A DNA stretch of 64,000 nucleotides from Alteromonas pelagimontana (GTDB lineage: Bacteria; Pseudomonadota; Gammaproteobacteria; Enterobacterales; Alteromonadaceae), in NCBI RefSeq assembly GCF_002499975.2, contig NZ_CP052766.1, forward strand, positions 744,001-808,000, in the 5' to 3' direction. Of this stretch, positions 44,995 through 52,679 are shown in pieces; positions within the stretch are counted from its first letter, which is position 1; every line of letters starts with the position of its first letter. Under the pieces are notes generated by a model. That model did not search any database. It was not told the DNA's origin and saw nothing but the letters and a program-made list of their open reading frames with translations. Position numbers and translations under genes: made by a program.

Positions 44995-46029
44995 CTACGC
45001 TGACAGTTCTCTGCGGAGTATTTCTGTGCCAGCATATAAAGCCTTTAACTTTGCCGTTGCTACTGAACGAGATAAAGGAGCCATGCCACAATTGGTGCAT
45101 GGATAAAGCTTATCAGCATCCACAAATTTCAAGGCTTTTCTTAAGGTATTGGCTATTTCCTCTGGTGTTTCAATGGCGTTGGTTGCTACATCAATGGACC
45201 CAACCATCACTTTTTTCCCTCGAATGAGTTCAATGAGATCCATCGGCACCCGAGAGTTGTGGCATTCCAGCGAAATCATATCGATATTCGAAGACTGCAA
45301 TTTTGGAAAAATCGCTTCATATTGCCTCCACTCTGCCCCTAACGTTTTTTTCCAATCTGTATTGGCCTTAATGCCATAACCGTAGCAAATATGTACGGCA
45401 GTTTGACATTTAAGCCCGTCGATGGCTTGTTCTAACGCAGCAATCCCCCAGTCATTGACTTCATCAAAAAACACATTAAAAGCTGGCTCATCAAATTGAA
45501 TAATATCCACACCCGCAGCTTCTAATTCTTTGGCTTCCTGATTAAGAATTTTGGCAAATTCCCACGCTAACTTTTCACGGCTTTTATAATGGTTGTCGTA
45601 AAGCGTATCTATCATTGTCATAGGGCCGGGAAGCGCCCACTTAATGGGTTGCTGGGTTTGCTGACGCAAAAACCTGGCATCATTAACAAACACTGGTTTT
45701 TTACGAGCAACAGCATCAACAACCGTAGGCACGCTTGCATCATAGCGGTCACGAATTTTAACGGTTTTGCGGTTTTCAAAATCCACGCCGCTTAGATGCT
45801 CAATAAAGGTAGTAACAAAGTGTTGGCGGGTTTGCTCGCCATCACTAATAATATCTATACCTGCGTGCTGTTGATCTTGCAATGCCAGCCGTAAAGCGTC
45901 CTGTTTTCCTTCAACTAATTCTTCATCGTGCAATTTCCACGGCGACCAAAGTGTCTCTGGTTGTGCAAGCCACGACGGCTTAGGTAAACTGCCTGCAATT
46001 GAAATAGGTAATAATTTTTTCATAATCAA
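44995..46029 (-). CDS. mesD: Methionine synthase MesD (MetE-core, folate-independent)
   Basis: A 344-residue protein equal to the catalytic C-terminal half of MetE, without the N-terminal folate-barrel half. Zinc and substrate residues of the MetE core are visible: GEQTRQHF, WALPGPMTM, IIQFDEPAF, AVHICYGYG (His and Cys ligands), ISLECHNSR and YPCTNCGMAP (Cys ligand). It follows the DUF1852 gene (MesX) by 18 bases, and the two together mark the MesD class, in which MesX is required and folate is not the methyl donor. It should convert homocysteine to methionine; the methyl donor is unknown. Confidence 0.85.
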   Translation of the reverse strand: MIMKKLLPISIAGSLPKPSWLAQPETLWSPWKLHDEELVEGKQDALRLALQDQQHAGIDIISDGEQTRQHFVTTFIEHLSGVDFENRKTVKIRDRYDASVPTVVDAVARKKPVFVNDARFLRQQTQQPIKWALPGPMTMIDTLYDNHYKSREKLAWEFAKILNQEAKELEAAGVDIIQFDEPAFNVFFDEVNDWGIAALEQAIDGLKCQTAVHICYGYGIKANTDWKKTLGAEWRQYEAIFPKLQSSNIDMISLECHNSRVPMDLIELIRGKKVMVGSIDVATNAIETPEEIANTLRKALKFVDADKLYPCTNCGMAPLSRSVATAKLKALYAGTEILRRELSA

Positions 46030-46047
46030 TACTACACTTTTGTTAGT

Positions 46048-47025
46048 TTAAAGAGCGCTGCTAGCAGACCATTGTTCAAGAATAGACTGGTAAGGTTTCA
46101 TGAAATATTTCTCCACAAATTTCCCCTGCTCCACAGCCAGTTGACTCCGCTCTTCCCGGTCATACTCAATTTGCGTTAACGAATAATCCTGGTGCTTCAG
46201 GTTTGGTTGGTAGCGTATTCCTGCTACAGCATTTGCGTTGTATATCTCAGGGCGGTAAATTTTTTGAAAGGTCTCCATCGTACTGATGGTACTGATAAGC
46301 TCAAGACTGGTGTAATCGTTGAGTAAATCACCAATAAAATAAAACGCTAAAGGCGCGACACTATTGGGAGGCATAAAGTAGCGAACCTGTAACCCCATTT
46401 TTTGGAAATAACGCTCTGTCAAAGACGATTCATTTGGCTGATATTCCACACCCAGTACCGGGTGCTCATTTTCTTTCCGGTGATAAATTTTGTTATCTGA
46501 AACACTGAGGCATATGACAGGAGGCTTACCAAAATGCTGTTTGTAAGCAGCTGAACTTAAAAAGCTTCTAAACATTTTCCCATGTAGTTCGCCAAAATCA
46601 TCTGGAATACTGAATTGGCTTCGGCTCTTATTATGTTCTGCCAGTACTACGCTAAAATCATAATCCCGCACATAGGAGGAAAAATTGTTACCCACAATAC
46701 CTTCAATACGTTTATTGCTTTTGCTATCGATAATGTTCGTTTTCAAAATTTCGATGGTGGGGAATGTCTGACCATTACCTTCAATATCAATATCCACAGA
46801 TATGATTTCCAATTCGACAGCGTAACGGTCGCCTTTAACATTATCCCAGTGCGCCAGAGCATTAAAACGATTGTCGATCATTCTCATGGTATGACGTAAA
46901 TTCTCTCGACGCCGCTCTCCTCTCGCCAAGTTAGCAAAGTTGGTGGTAATACGAGTATTGTCTGAAGGACGATAATTTTCATCAAAACGAATGCTCTTAA
47001 TCGTAAATGTAAAGTCTGTGCTCAT
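46048..47025 (-). CDS. mesX: MesX (DUF1852), partner of MesD
   Basis: A 325-residue soluble protein of family DUF1852. Its opening FTFTIKSIRFDENYRPSDNT, the RRENLRHTMRMIDNRFNALA helix and the VELEIISVDIDIEG strand are typical. It is always found next to a short MetE-core protein, and work on folate-independent methionine synthases named it MesX. It may help produce or transfer the one-carbon unit in an oxygen-dependent way. The biochemical role is not solved. It is first in the pair, with about 530 bases of non-coding DNA upstream. Confidence 0.88.
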   Translation of the reverse strand: MSTDFTFTIKSIRFDENYRPSDNTRITTNFANLARGERRRENLRHTMRMIDNRFNALAHWDNVKGDRYAVELEIISVDIDIEGNGQTFPTIEILKTNIIDSKSNKRIEGIVGNNFSSYVRDYDFSVVLAEHNKSRSQFSIPDDFGELHGKMFRSFLSSAAYKQHFGKPPVICLSVSDNKIYHRKENEHPVLGVEYQPNESSLTERYFQKMGLQVRYFMPPNSVAPLAFYFIGDLLNDYTSLELISTISTMETFQKIYRPEIYNANAVAGIRYQPNLKHQDYSLTQIEYDREERSQLAVEQGKFVEKYFMKPYQSILEQWSASSAL

Positions 47026-47094
47026 GGTGCCCTCATACCCAATATTTTGAGATAAATGGAATTCGCTCTGCCCTTGCTGTACTTTCTACTTGCT

Positions 47095-47118
47095 GGTCTG
47101 TCGCGAGTGAATCAGACC
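47095..47118. promoter_or_regulatory. Inverted repeat upstream of mesX
   Basis: GGTCTG and CAGACC are separated by 12 bases, about 70 bases before the mesX start, in a 536-base gap (47026-47561) that holds no gene I can support. It might be a methionine-responsive operator, but it does not match the MetJ box. Confidence 0.3.
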
Positions 47119-47561
47119 GAAGCGCCTCAGCAGAGACTCCACTGAAGTCATGTTCAGCGTTATAGCAGAGAAGGTTTTATACTCGGATTATTCTATGAAT
47201 AAAAATGTTTTTATTTCATCAAACTATGAGCGCTATTCATGGTTATGGTGAGCGACGGCTGGGTTAGGTTTTAAGAGCTGCCAGGAGGGTGCTGGTAAGC
47301 TAAAGATAGTAGCTATCTAAAAAGCTAACAGATATGTAGATTCGAGATGGTGCTTAGTGAAAGGAAAAGCAGCAGGCAGAAATAATGACGACATAGTTGG
47401 TTGTTAACTACCCACTACTCAAATGCGTCTTGAGAATAAATAATATAAGGCAAAATCCAGATACCCGTCTGCGTCAGGTGTATTGCCAATTCAATAATAT
47501 AGACACGCATGGCGTGATTTGATCTAATTCATTTCGCTAAAACATACCAGACAACCACACC

Positions 47562-47867
47562 ATGCGTGACATTACTATCTTACATGATTTGCTTCATTTT
47601 CAATGCCCGAATTTACATCAGAAGCGCCTCAACTCCTTGATGTTAGCGGTTAAGTCGTTGCTGGATGGACAGCAATTATCGCTGACGGAACTGGGGCGAA
47701 ATATTGCGGGTACGATTGCAGCGAAACATAACCTCAACCGGATTGACCGCCTGCTCGCAATCCGAAGCTTGTAATATGAGTGGCTGGATATTTATCGTTG
47801 GCACGCGCGGTTATTATTCAGCCCCAATTCCATGTCCACTATTCTTATCAGTTGGAGTCTAAAATAG
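47562..47867 (+). pseudogene. IS4-family transposase, 5' fragment
   Basis: The frame opens MRDITILHDLLHFQCPNLHQ and goes on to LSLTELGRNIAG, AKHNLNRIDRLLAIRSL, the N-terminus of IS4-group transposases. After a TAA (47772) the same frame continues YEWLDIYRWHARLLFSPNSM and STILISWS, which still matches before similarity ends. Only about 95 of some 400 residues remain, without the DDE core. It is not functional. Confidence 0.75.
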
Positions 47868-47952
47868 GAACGAAGTGACGCAGCCCAAGTGTTGGGGTCC
47901 CAGCGAGCGGTTTAACACGATTGTAGTTGCCGTTAATTCAAATTTTGTGCTA

Positions 47953-47972
47953 ACAGTTGTACGCACGACTGT
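47953..47972. promoter_or_regulatory. Operator-like palindrome before the antitoxin gene
   Basis: ACAGTTGT, ACGC, ACGACTGT: the arms agree at 7 of 8 positions. It lies 13 bases before the antitoxin start, where RelB/DinJ-type antitoxins bind to repress their own operon. Confidence 0.45.
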
Positions 47973-47985
47973 GACGGAGATCACC

Positions 47986-48270
47986 ATGGATACTCGCATA
48001 CAATTTAGAGTTGACGAAGAAACTAAACGTTTGGCTCAGCTAATGGCAGAAAGCCAAGGGCGCACATTAAGTGACGCTTGTAGAGAGCTTACTGAAGAAC
48101 TTGCTGAGCAGCAACGCAAAGTTATGATTCATGATCAGTGGCTTACCGAACAAGTTAATGAAGCATTTAGCAAATTAGAAAGTGGTCTGAGTGAGTTTGT
48201 CATTCATGAAGATGCTAGTTTAGACATGGAAGCTCGAAAGATGAAAATTAGGAATGAAGCGAAAAAATGA
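47986..48270 (+). CDS. RelB/DinJ-type antitoxin
   Basis: A 94-residue protein. The N-terminal half is a ribbon-helix-helix DNA-binding domain (DTRIQFRVDEETKRLAQLMA, then GRTLSDACRELTEELAEQ); the C-terminal half is an acidic and charged toxin-wrapping tail. GGAG lies 6 bases before ATG 47986; the frame open upstream of it does not match. The gene overlaps the toxin ATG by ATGA. Since the toxin reading frame is broken, the antitoxin may now be an orphan. The whole unit sits between an IS fragment and an attC-like hairpin, typical of a mobile cassette. Confidence 0.8.
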   Translation: MDTRIQFRVDEETKRLAQLMAESQGRTLSDACRELTEELAEQQRKVMIHDQWLTEQVNEAFSKLESGLSEFVIHEDASLDMEARKMKIRNEAKK

Positions 48271-48547
48271 TCGTTTGGGAAAAAGTTCTTTGAACGATCG
48301 TGAAGTTATTTTCGAGTTTTTATATGAGTTTAACCCGCTAGCGGCAGAAAAAACTGACCCAATAATCGAGACGAAAGTAGAAAACTTGATGCAACAACCT
48401 TTGATGGGAGTTGAGAGGCGAGGAATACCTTGAAGATTGTTAATTGTTCCAGAAATCTCATTGATAGTCTCATATTTCATAAAAGACGATGTTATTTATA
48501 TTCTTCGAGTTTTACACCAGAAGCAAAAATTTCCTGTAGGCAACTAA
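48267..48547 (+). pseudogene. RelE/ParE-type toxin, frameshifted and stopped
   Basis: The ATG overlaps the antitoxin stop. Reading gives MIVWEKV, then a frameshift near 48288, after which the frame reads SLNDREVIFEFLYEFNPLAA, EKTDPIIETKVENLMQQPLM, GVERRGIP, a TGA stop, then RLLIVPEISLIVSYFIKDDV and IYILRVLHQKQKFP. This follows the RelE/ParE fold end to end (about 90 residues), with the usual GxRGRL segment hit by the stop. Two independent lesions show that the toxin is dead in this strain unless the sequence is in error. Confidence 0.7.
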
Positions 48548-48622
48548 CGCCGCCAACACGCGGGGCTTTGTAGTGAAGGCAAAGCCGCAACGGAAAAGCC
48601 GTCGCCGTGCTTGGCGTTGTTA
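48542..48622. repeat. attC-like imperfect hairpin of an integron cassette
   Basis: Directly after the toxin frame, the arm AACTAACGCCGCCAACACG pairs with CGTGCTTGGCGTTGTTA, leaving an extra G and a GCC bulge; the inner arms GGCTTTG and CAAAGCC also pair. Outer AAC/GTT ends, a bulged inner arm and a location just 3' of a toxin-antitoxin unit match attC recombination sites of chromosomal integrons. The R' box does not fit GTTRRRY well, and no integrase is in the window. Confidence 0.45.
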
Positions 48623-48640
48623 AAGCACTTGTCGCATACT

Positions 48641-48689
48641 TGTACGGAACTTTCGTACATCAAGGTGCCACTTAAAAATGAGTGGACAC
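48641..48689. repeat. Two small inverted repeats next to the RAYT fragment
   Basis: TGTACG and CGTACA around 7 bases (48641-48659), then GTGCCACT and AGTGGACAC around 8 bases with one mismatch. They may be REP-like elements linked with the transposase fragment, but the GTAG mark of REPs is not seen. Confidence 0.35.
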
Positions 48690-48721
48690 TTAAAACAGAT
48701 CAAGATGTTATGGCCGAACGG

Positions 48722-48930
48722 TTACCTCATCACTGCATAAACACATACTTCAACGCAGAACTCTTCCGCCAAAAACATGAGGCGGTCTTCGACCCATTGG
48801 CGACGATGCTCATAACTTTTCCCCGTTAGCTTATCTTCTTTACATAAGGAAGCCCGACGAACACAGCGCGCGATGCAGTGGTAATAGGGTGTGTCAGACA
48901 CGTTAATCACCTGCTGCGGCCGCTGAAACA
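48722..48930 (-). pseudogene. REP-associated tyrosine transposase (RAYT), N-terminal fragment
   Basis: The frame contains QQVINVSDTPYYHCIARCVR, ASLCKEDKLTGKSYEHRRQW and VEDRLMFLAEEFCVEVCVYA, ending VMR and stop. In intact RAYT proteins the next residues would be NHYH, the HUH catalytic motif, so the gene is cut just before its active site. The open frame extends upstream to 49243, but that part is not related. Non-functional remnant; together with the IS4 piece and the TA cassette it marks a hot spot for insertions. Confidence 0.75.
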
Positions 48931-49355
48931 AAAAGTGCGCGTGTGCATGGCGAATTTTCGGCCCCCGGCCGCGATTTCCGTCATGGAATTGGTCCCAAGC
49001 CAACCTTACTGGTTGTTGCAACCCTCTGCGTGAGGCAGTCTTTTTCAGGGCTCTTTTCTCCGAGCAAAGAGTGTTGGGCTGGGCGGGTATATTAATTTCA
49101 ATTATAGAAGTGGCGATGTGTTTGCCTGGCTTCGCGAAACATAGAAGATTAAGTGCCCGGATAGTTGTGTAAAAGTCACAAAGCGTCGCCGGCTGAAATA
49201 TCGATAGACGGCGTGGCCTCCAGTTAGCGAGAGATAATAACAAACCTTAGCTTCTGTAACTTGAAAAGCCGAAATCGATGGTTATCTTAAACTAGGCTTT
49301 TCGCCCCTACTCTTTTTATAAAACCTATTCGGCGCACTCAGTTCGCTGGAGTTTC

Positions 49356-50330
49356 CTATCGAAACTGCAAGTAGTGAACACTGAAAAGGTCATCATCATC
49401 GGTCCATACTTTCAACGTTTCGAATCCGGCGCTACTGGCGAGTGTTTGAAATTGCTTGAGCGTGTACTTATAAGAATTTTCGGTATGAATGGACTCTCCT
49501 GGTGCCAGGTTAAATTTATGACCATCTATTTGGATGGTTTGCTGTATCTGGCTGAATAAGTGCATTTCAATCCGGTTCTGAGCCGGGTTCCACAGCGCTT
49601 TGTGAGTAAAATTATCAATGTCAAAATTTGCTTTAAGTTCCGCATTCAAGCGCATAAGTAAATTTTTGTTGAACGCTTCTGTAACGCCCTGCGCATCGTT
49701 ATAGGCTGCTTCAAGTACTGTAACGTCTTTCTGTAAATCAATACCAATTAACAGTCCGCCTCCCCTTCCCACTAGATCTCCTATTTGGGAAAGCAGTGTT
49801 TTGGCTGCGCCAGGTTCAAAGTTACCAAGGCTTGAGCCGGGGAAAAAAGCGGTTCTCCGCCCCTGCTTCTGGTAGGGAAATTCCCAGGGCTGCGAATAAT
49901 CTACGCAGACGGCGTGTACTTCGAGCCAGCCAAAATCTTCTGCTAACTGAGTGGCAGCGCCTAATAGGTGATCCTTTGAAATGTCCATGGCCACATAGGC
50001 CTGAGGTTGGAGTGCAGCTAGCAAGGTACGAATTTTCATACTGCTTCCGCTGCCTAATTCCATCAGCACTGCATCTTTTCCTGCCAAAGCTGCCATTTCT
50101 TCTCCATGGCGCTGCAGCAAGCCGAGTTCTGTTCGGGTAACATAGTATTCCGGAAGTTCACAAATTTGATCAAACAGCTCGGACCCCCTTTGGTCGTAGA
50201 AGTATTTGGGGGGAAGATACTTAGGCGAGGAAGACAATCCAGCAATGACCTCGCTGCGCAGATCTCCCGTATCTGGCTCAAAATCGTAAAACTCAACGGC
50301 TGGTAGGTCTGTAATTATTTGTGGTTCCAT
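49356..50330 (-). CDS. egtD: Histidine N-alpha-methyltransferase EgtD
   Basis: A 324-residue SAM-dependent enzyme that trimethylates L-histidine to hercynine, the first step of ergothioneine synthesis. Family marks are KYLPPKYFYDQRGSELFDQI, CELPEYYVTRTELGLL, the SAM loop LMELGSGSSMKIRTLL, AYVAMDISKDHL, and FFPGSSLGNFEP. The C-terminal substrate lid contains FNLAPGESIHTENSYKYT. egtB lies 22 bases upstream on the same strand, so the two form an operon. Nothing is missing. Confidence 0.95.
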   Translation of the reverse strand: MEPQIITDLPAVEFYDFEPDTGDLRSEVIAGLSSSPKYLPPKYFYDQRGSELFDQICELPEYYVTRTELGLLQRHGEEMAALAGKDAVLMELGSGSSMKIRTLLAALQPQAYVAMDISKDHLLGAATQLAEDFGWLEVHAVCVDYSQPWEFPYQKQGRRTAFFPGSSLGNFEPGAAKTLLSQIGDLVGRGGGLLIGIDLQKDVTVLEAAYNDAQGVTEAFNKNLLMRLNAELKANFDIDNFTHKALWNPAQNRIEMHLFSQIQQTIQIDGHKFNLAPGESIHTENSYKYTLKQFQTLASSAGFETLKVWTDDDDLFSVHYLQFR

Positions 50331-50352
50331 TATTTCGTCTCAGTTTTTAGCT

Positions 50353-51633
50353 TCAATCTGCTAGTCGGATACCGCTAAACTGCCAACGGTCTTTAGGATA
50401 GAAAAAATTTCTGTAGGTTGTGCGGATGTGTTCTGAGGTAGTCACGCAGGATCCTCCCCGTAACACATATTGATTGCACATAAACTTACCGTTATATTCT
50501 CCTACAGCCCCTGGTAGGGGCCTGTACCCGGGGTAAGGAGCATAGGCGGAGCTTGTCCACTCCCAGCAGTCTCCGATCATCTGCGCAAGGGTAAATTTTG
50601 TCTGAGCAGACTGCGGTATAAAGCATCCCTTCTCAATGCTGTGTTCCAGGCACTGCCCTCGCCCCTCGGGATAGATTCCCGCCGCTCTTTCCCATTCGAA
50701 TTCCGTAGGAAGTCTCTTACCTGCCCACCGGGCAAACGCATCTGCTTCGTAGTAGCTAATATGTGTAGCCGGCGTACTATGCTGCAGCGGCAGTAGCCCG
50801 TGCAGCGTATATTCGAACCATTCGCCGTCCCGGCAGTGCCAATATAAAGGGCGCTTCCATCCCTCCCTATTTATGTGATCCCAGCCATCTGACAGCCATA
50901 ACGCTGCGTCTTGATAACCTCCATCTTCAATAAATTCAAGATATTCACCATTGGTAACAAGACGGTTCGCCAACTTGAAATCGTTTATGTACACCTTGTG
51001 TGCAGGGGTTTCATTGTCAAAGTGAAAAGCCTCGCTTTCTGTGCCGGTAATGCAGTCTGCTCCCTCGAAGGAAACCATTTTCGATGGTGAAGCTTGCTCG
51101 TCAGCACCCAACTTGCGTGGGTCGATATAGGCTGGCAGTAAAGGGTTGAAGGAAAAACAGTATTTAATATCCGTAAGCAGCAATTCCTGATGCTGCTGTT
51201 CGTGATTGATTCCCAGTTCCACGAGATTTAACAAACCCTGGTTTTCACCCTGTTGTTGGATTAGTTTCACAATCTGCGTCTCTACGAGCTTACGATACTC
51301 CAGAACCTCTTCCAGCGTCGGGCGGGACAGAAGGCCCCGCTGCGGCCTGGAAAATTGTGGTCCTACTCCCTGATAATAAGAATTGAACAAGATTTCAAAC
51401 CGAGGATTGATGCAGTTATAGTTATCAAGATAAGACTTTAGAATAAAGGTCTCGTAAAACCACGACGTATGAGCCAGATGCCACTTAGGTGGAGAAACCT
51501 CTGCTGCGGCCTGTAAGCCATAGTCCTCGATATTTAGCGGCTCACATAGCGTTAAACTAAGCTCACGTGACTGGAGAAACCGCCTGGTAAGAGTCTGGCT
51601 GCGAGTCTCGGGAGTGTGGGTCTCTTGCTGCAC
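50353..51633 (-). CDS. egtB: Ergothioneine sulfoxide synthase EgtB
   Basis: A 426-residue iron enzyme joining hercynine to cysteine or gamma-glutamylcysteine with oxygen. The N-terminal DinB domain holds the iron ligands: WHLAH near residues 51-55 and HEQQHQE (144-150, the HxxxHxE motif). The C-terminal formylglycine-enzyme-like domain has FKLANRLVTNGEYLEFIEDG, WAGKRLPTEFEWERAA and YVLRGGSCVT, ending in RNFFYP and FSGIRLA. It overlaps nothing and is followed by egtD. Which thiol donor is used cannot be told; gshA in this window would provide gamma-glutamylcysteine. Confidence 0.94.
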   Translation of the reverse strand: MQQETHTPETRSQTLTRRFLQSRELSLTLCEPLNIEDYGLQAAAEVSPPKWHLAHTSWFYETFILKSYLDNYNCINPRFEILFNSYYQGVGPQFSRPQRGLLSRPTLEEVLEYRKLVETQIVKLIQQQGENQGLLNLVELGINHEQQHQELLLTDIKYCFSFNPLLPAYIDPRKLGADEQASPSKMVSFEGADCITGTESEAFHFDNETPAHKVYINDFKLANRLVTNGEYLEFIEDGGYQDAALWLSDGWDHINREGWKRPLYWHCRDGEWFEYTLHGLLPLQHSTPATHISYYEADAFARWAGKRLPTEFEWERAAGIYPEGRGQCLEHSIEKGCFIPQSAQTKFTLAQMIGDCWEWTSSAYAPYPGYRPLPGAVGEYNGKFMCNQYVLRGGSCVTTSEHIRTTYRNFFYPKDRWQFSGIRLAD

Positions 51634-51922
51634 AATTTCTCCTGATACTGTTGTGTATGATCCTGTAACTACTAATGATGGTTAAAAAATTAAAACTTGC
51701 GAAATTTTTGACACATCATGTACTACTTTTCACCATAGCGGGCAATCAAGTCGCAAATGTGACAATAACCTTAAAGTCGCTGCTCAAGCAAGTTTGCACC
51801 TCGACCGTCCTGTAGCGTGGAAATCGCATTTGGGTTGCAGATTACTTACTACGCGGCAAAAACATCAATGAATCAATTGTGTATCATCTTTTTATAAACA
51901 TGTATCTGGAATGGAGTTTTTC

Positions 51923-52340
51923 ATGTCCCAGGAAATTACTGAACATCACGCCAAAACACTGATAGAGGTTATCGAGCAATGCTCCATGTGGAAGTTGCAC
52001 CCAGAGAAAAAGGCAGCCTTTTTCGAGTGCTAAAGAAGCTTACAGCTACGTTGAGTCCCACAACGACCCTCTCGACGTCATCGTACCTGTAGTAGACTGT
52101 GAAGATCATCGGACAGTAGAAGAACATCTGACAATAAAAGTAACTTCAAGCGATGACGACACGGTGTTTACCAACATGAGTTCGACGAACCCGCAGAACG
52201 CAGGTGCACCAGTCCCACCTCAAACTGATCTCCAGTACAGTAATGGAAATGCCCAATGGAGGCTTGCCGGAAGGAAAAAAAGTAGCCCCATCCTGATCAA
52301 ATTTCCTGAAACGAAGCGGAAAAGCAGAAAATTATGCTAG
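51923..52340 (+). pseudogene. Possible frame-disrupted ORF of unknown function
   Basis: From ATG 51923 (GGAG 6 bases upstream) a frame reads MSQEITEHHAKTLIEVIEQC, SMWKLHPEKKAAFFEC and stops. Shifting one base near 52025 opens SAKEAYSYVESHNDPLDVIV, PVVDCEDHRTVEEHLTIKV and on for 104 codons to TAG 52338, but this second frame has no start of its own. The amino acid make-up of both parts looks protein-like. I do not recognise it, and it could be chance. Confidence 0.3.
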
Positions 52341-52453
52341 AGGAGGATCGTCGCCCAGGTTAAGCCGGCAAGGATCAGGCTCACAAACATGGCAGCAGAT
52401 CCTATGTGCTTTGCTTTGGCAATTAGTACATGCACCTCATTGCTCACCCGATC
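52337..52453 (-). pseudogene. dgkA (diacylglycerol kinase), 3' remnant
   Basis: On the minus strand 38 codons read DRVSNEVHVLIAKAKHIGSA, AMFVSLILAGLTWATILL and stop. This is the C-terminus of DgkA, where the family has DRIG-E-H-L---AKD-GSAAV followed by the third membrane helix. The sequence switches at about 52454 to the remains of another gene on the other strand. Confidence 0.65.
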
Positions 52454-52454
52454 A

Positions 52455-52679
52455 CATGGGGCATTTTTCGAAGAAAAATACTTGCTAAATAACGTAGAAA
52501 AGATAGCTCATCTTCCCATAGATATTGTCCAGGGACAGTACGATACCATCTGCCCCACACGTTCGGCATGGCTGGTTAAAAAAAAGCTGGATAAAGCCAT
52601 TCTGCATATTTCGAAAATGGCTTCTCACGACGCAAGAGAACCTCCATAAAGCTATAAGAAGGTTGCTACAATCTGTTGG
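52455..52679 (+). pseudogene. Proline iminopeptidase-like gene, 3' remnant
   Basis: The frame reads GAFFEEKYLLNNVEKIAHLP, IDIVQGQYDTICPTRSAWLV, then ASHDAREPP, a stop, and SYKKVATICW. In proline iminopeptidases the same region reads LL-N---I-HIP-IVQGRYD-VCP---AW and GHSA-EPG, with Asp and His of the catalytic triad. The nucleophile half is gone. It meets the dgkA remnant tail to tail and borders the end of the amidotransferase gene. Confidence 0.65.

Noticed and set aside
47026..47230. MetJ box or SAM riboswitch before mesX
   Set aside because: No AGACGTCT repeats and no SAM-aptamer core could be found; only a short inverted repeat.
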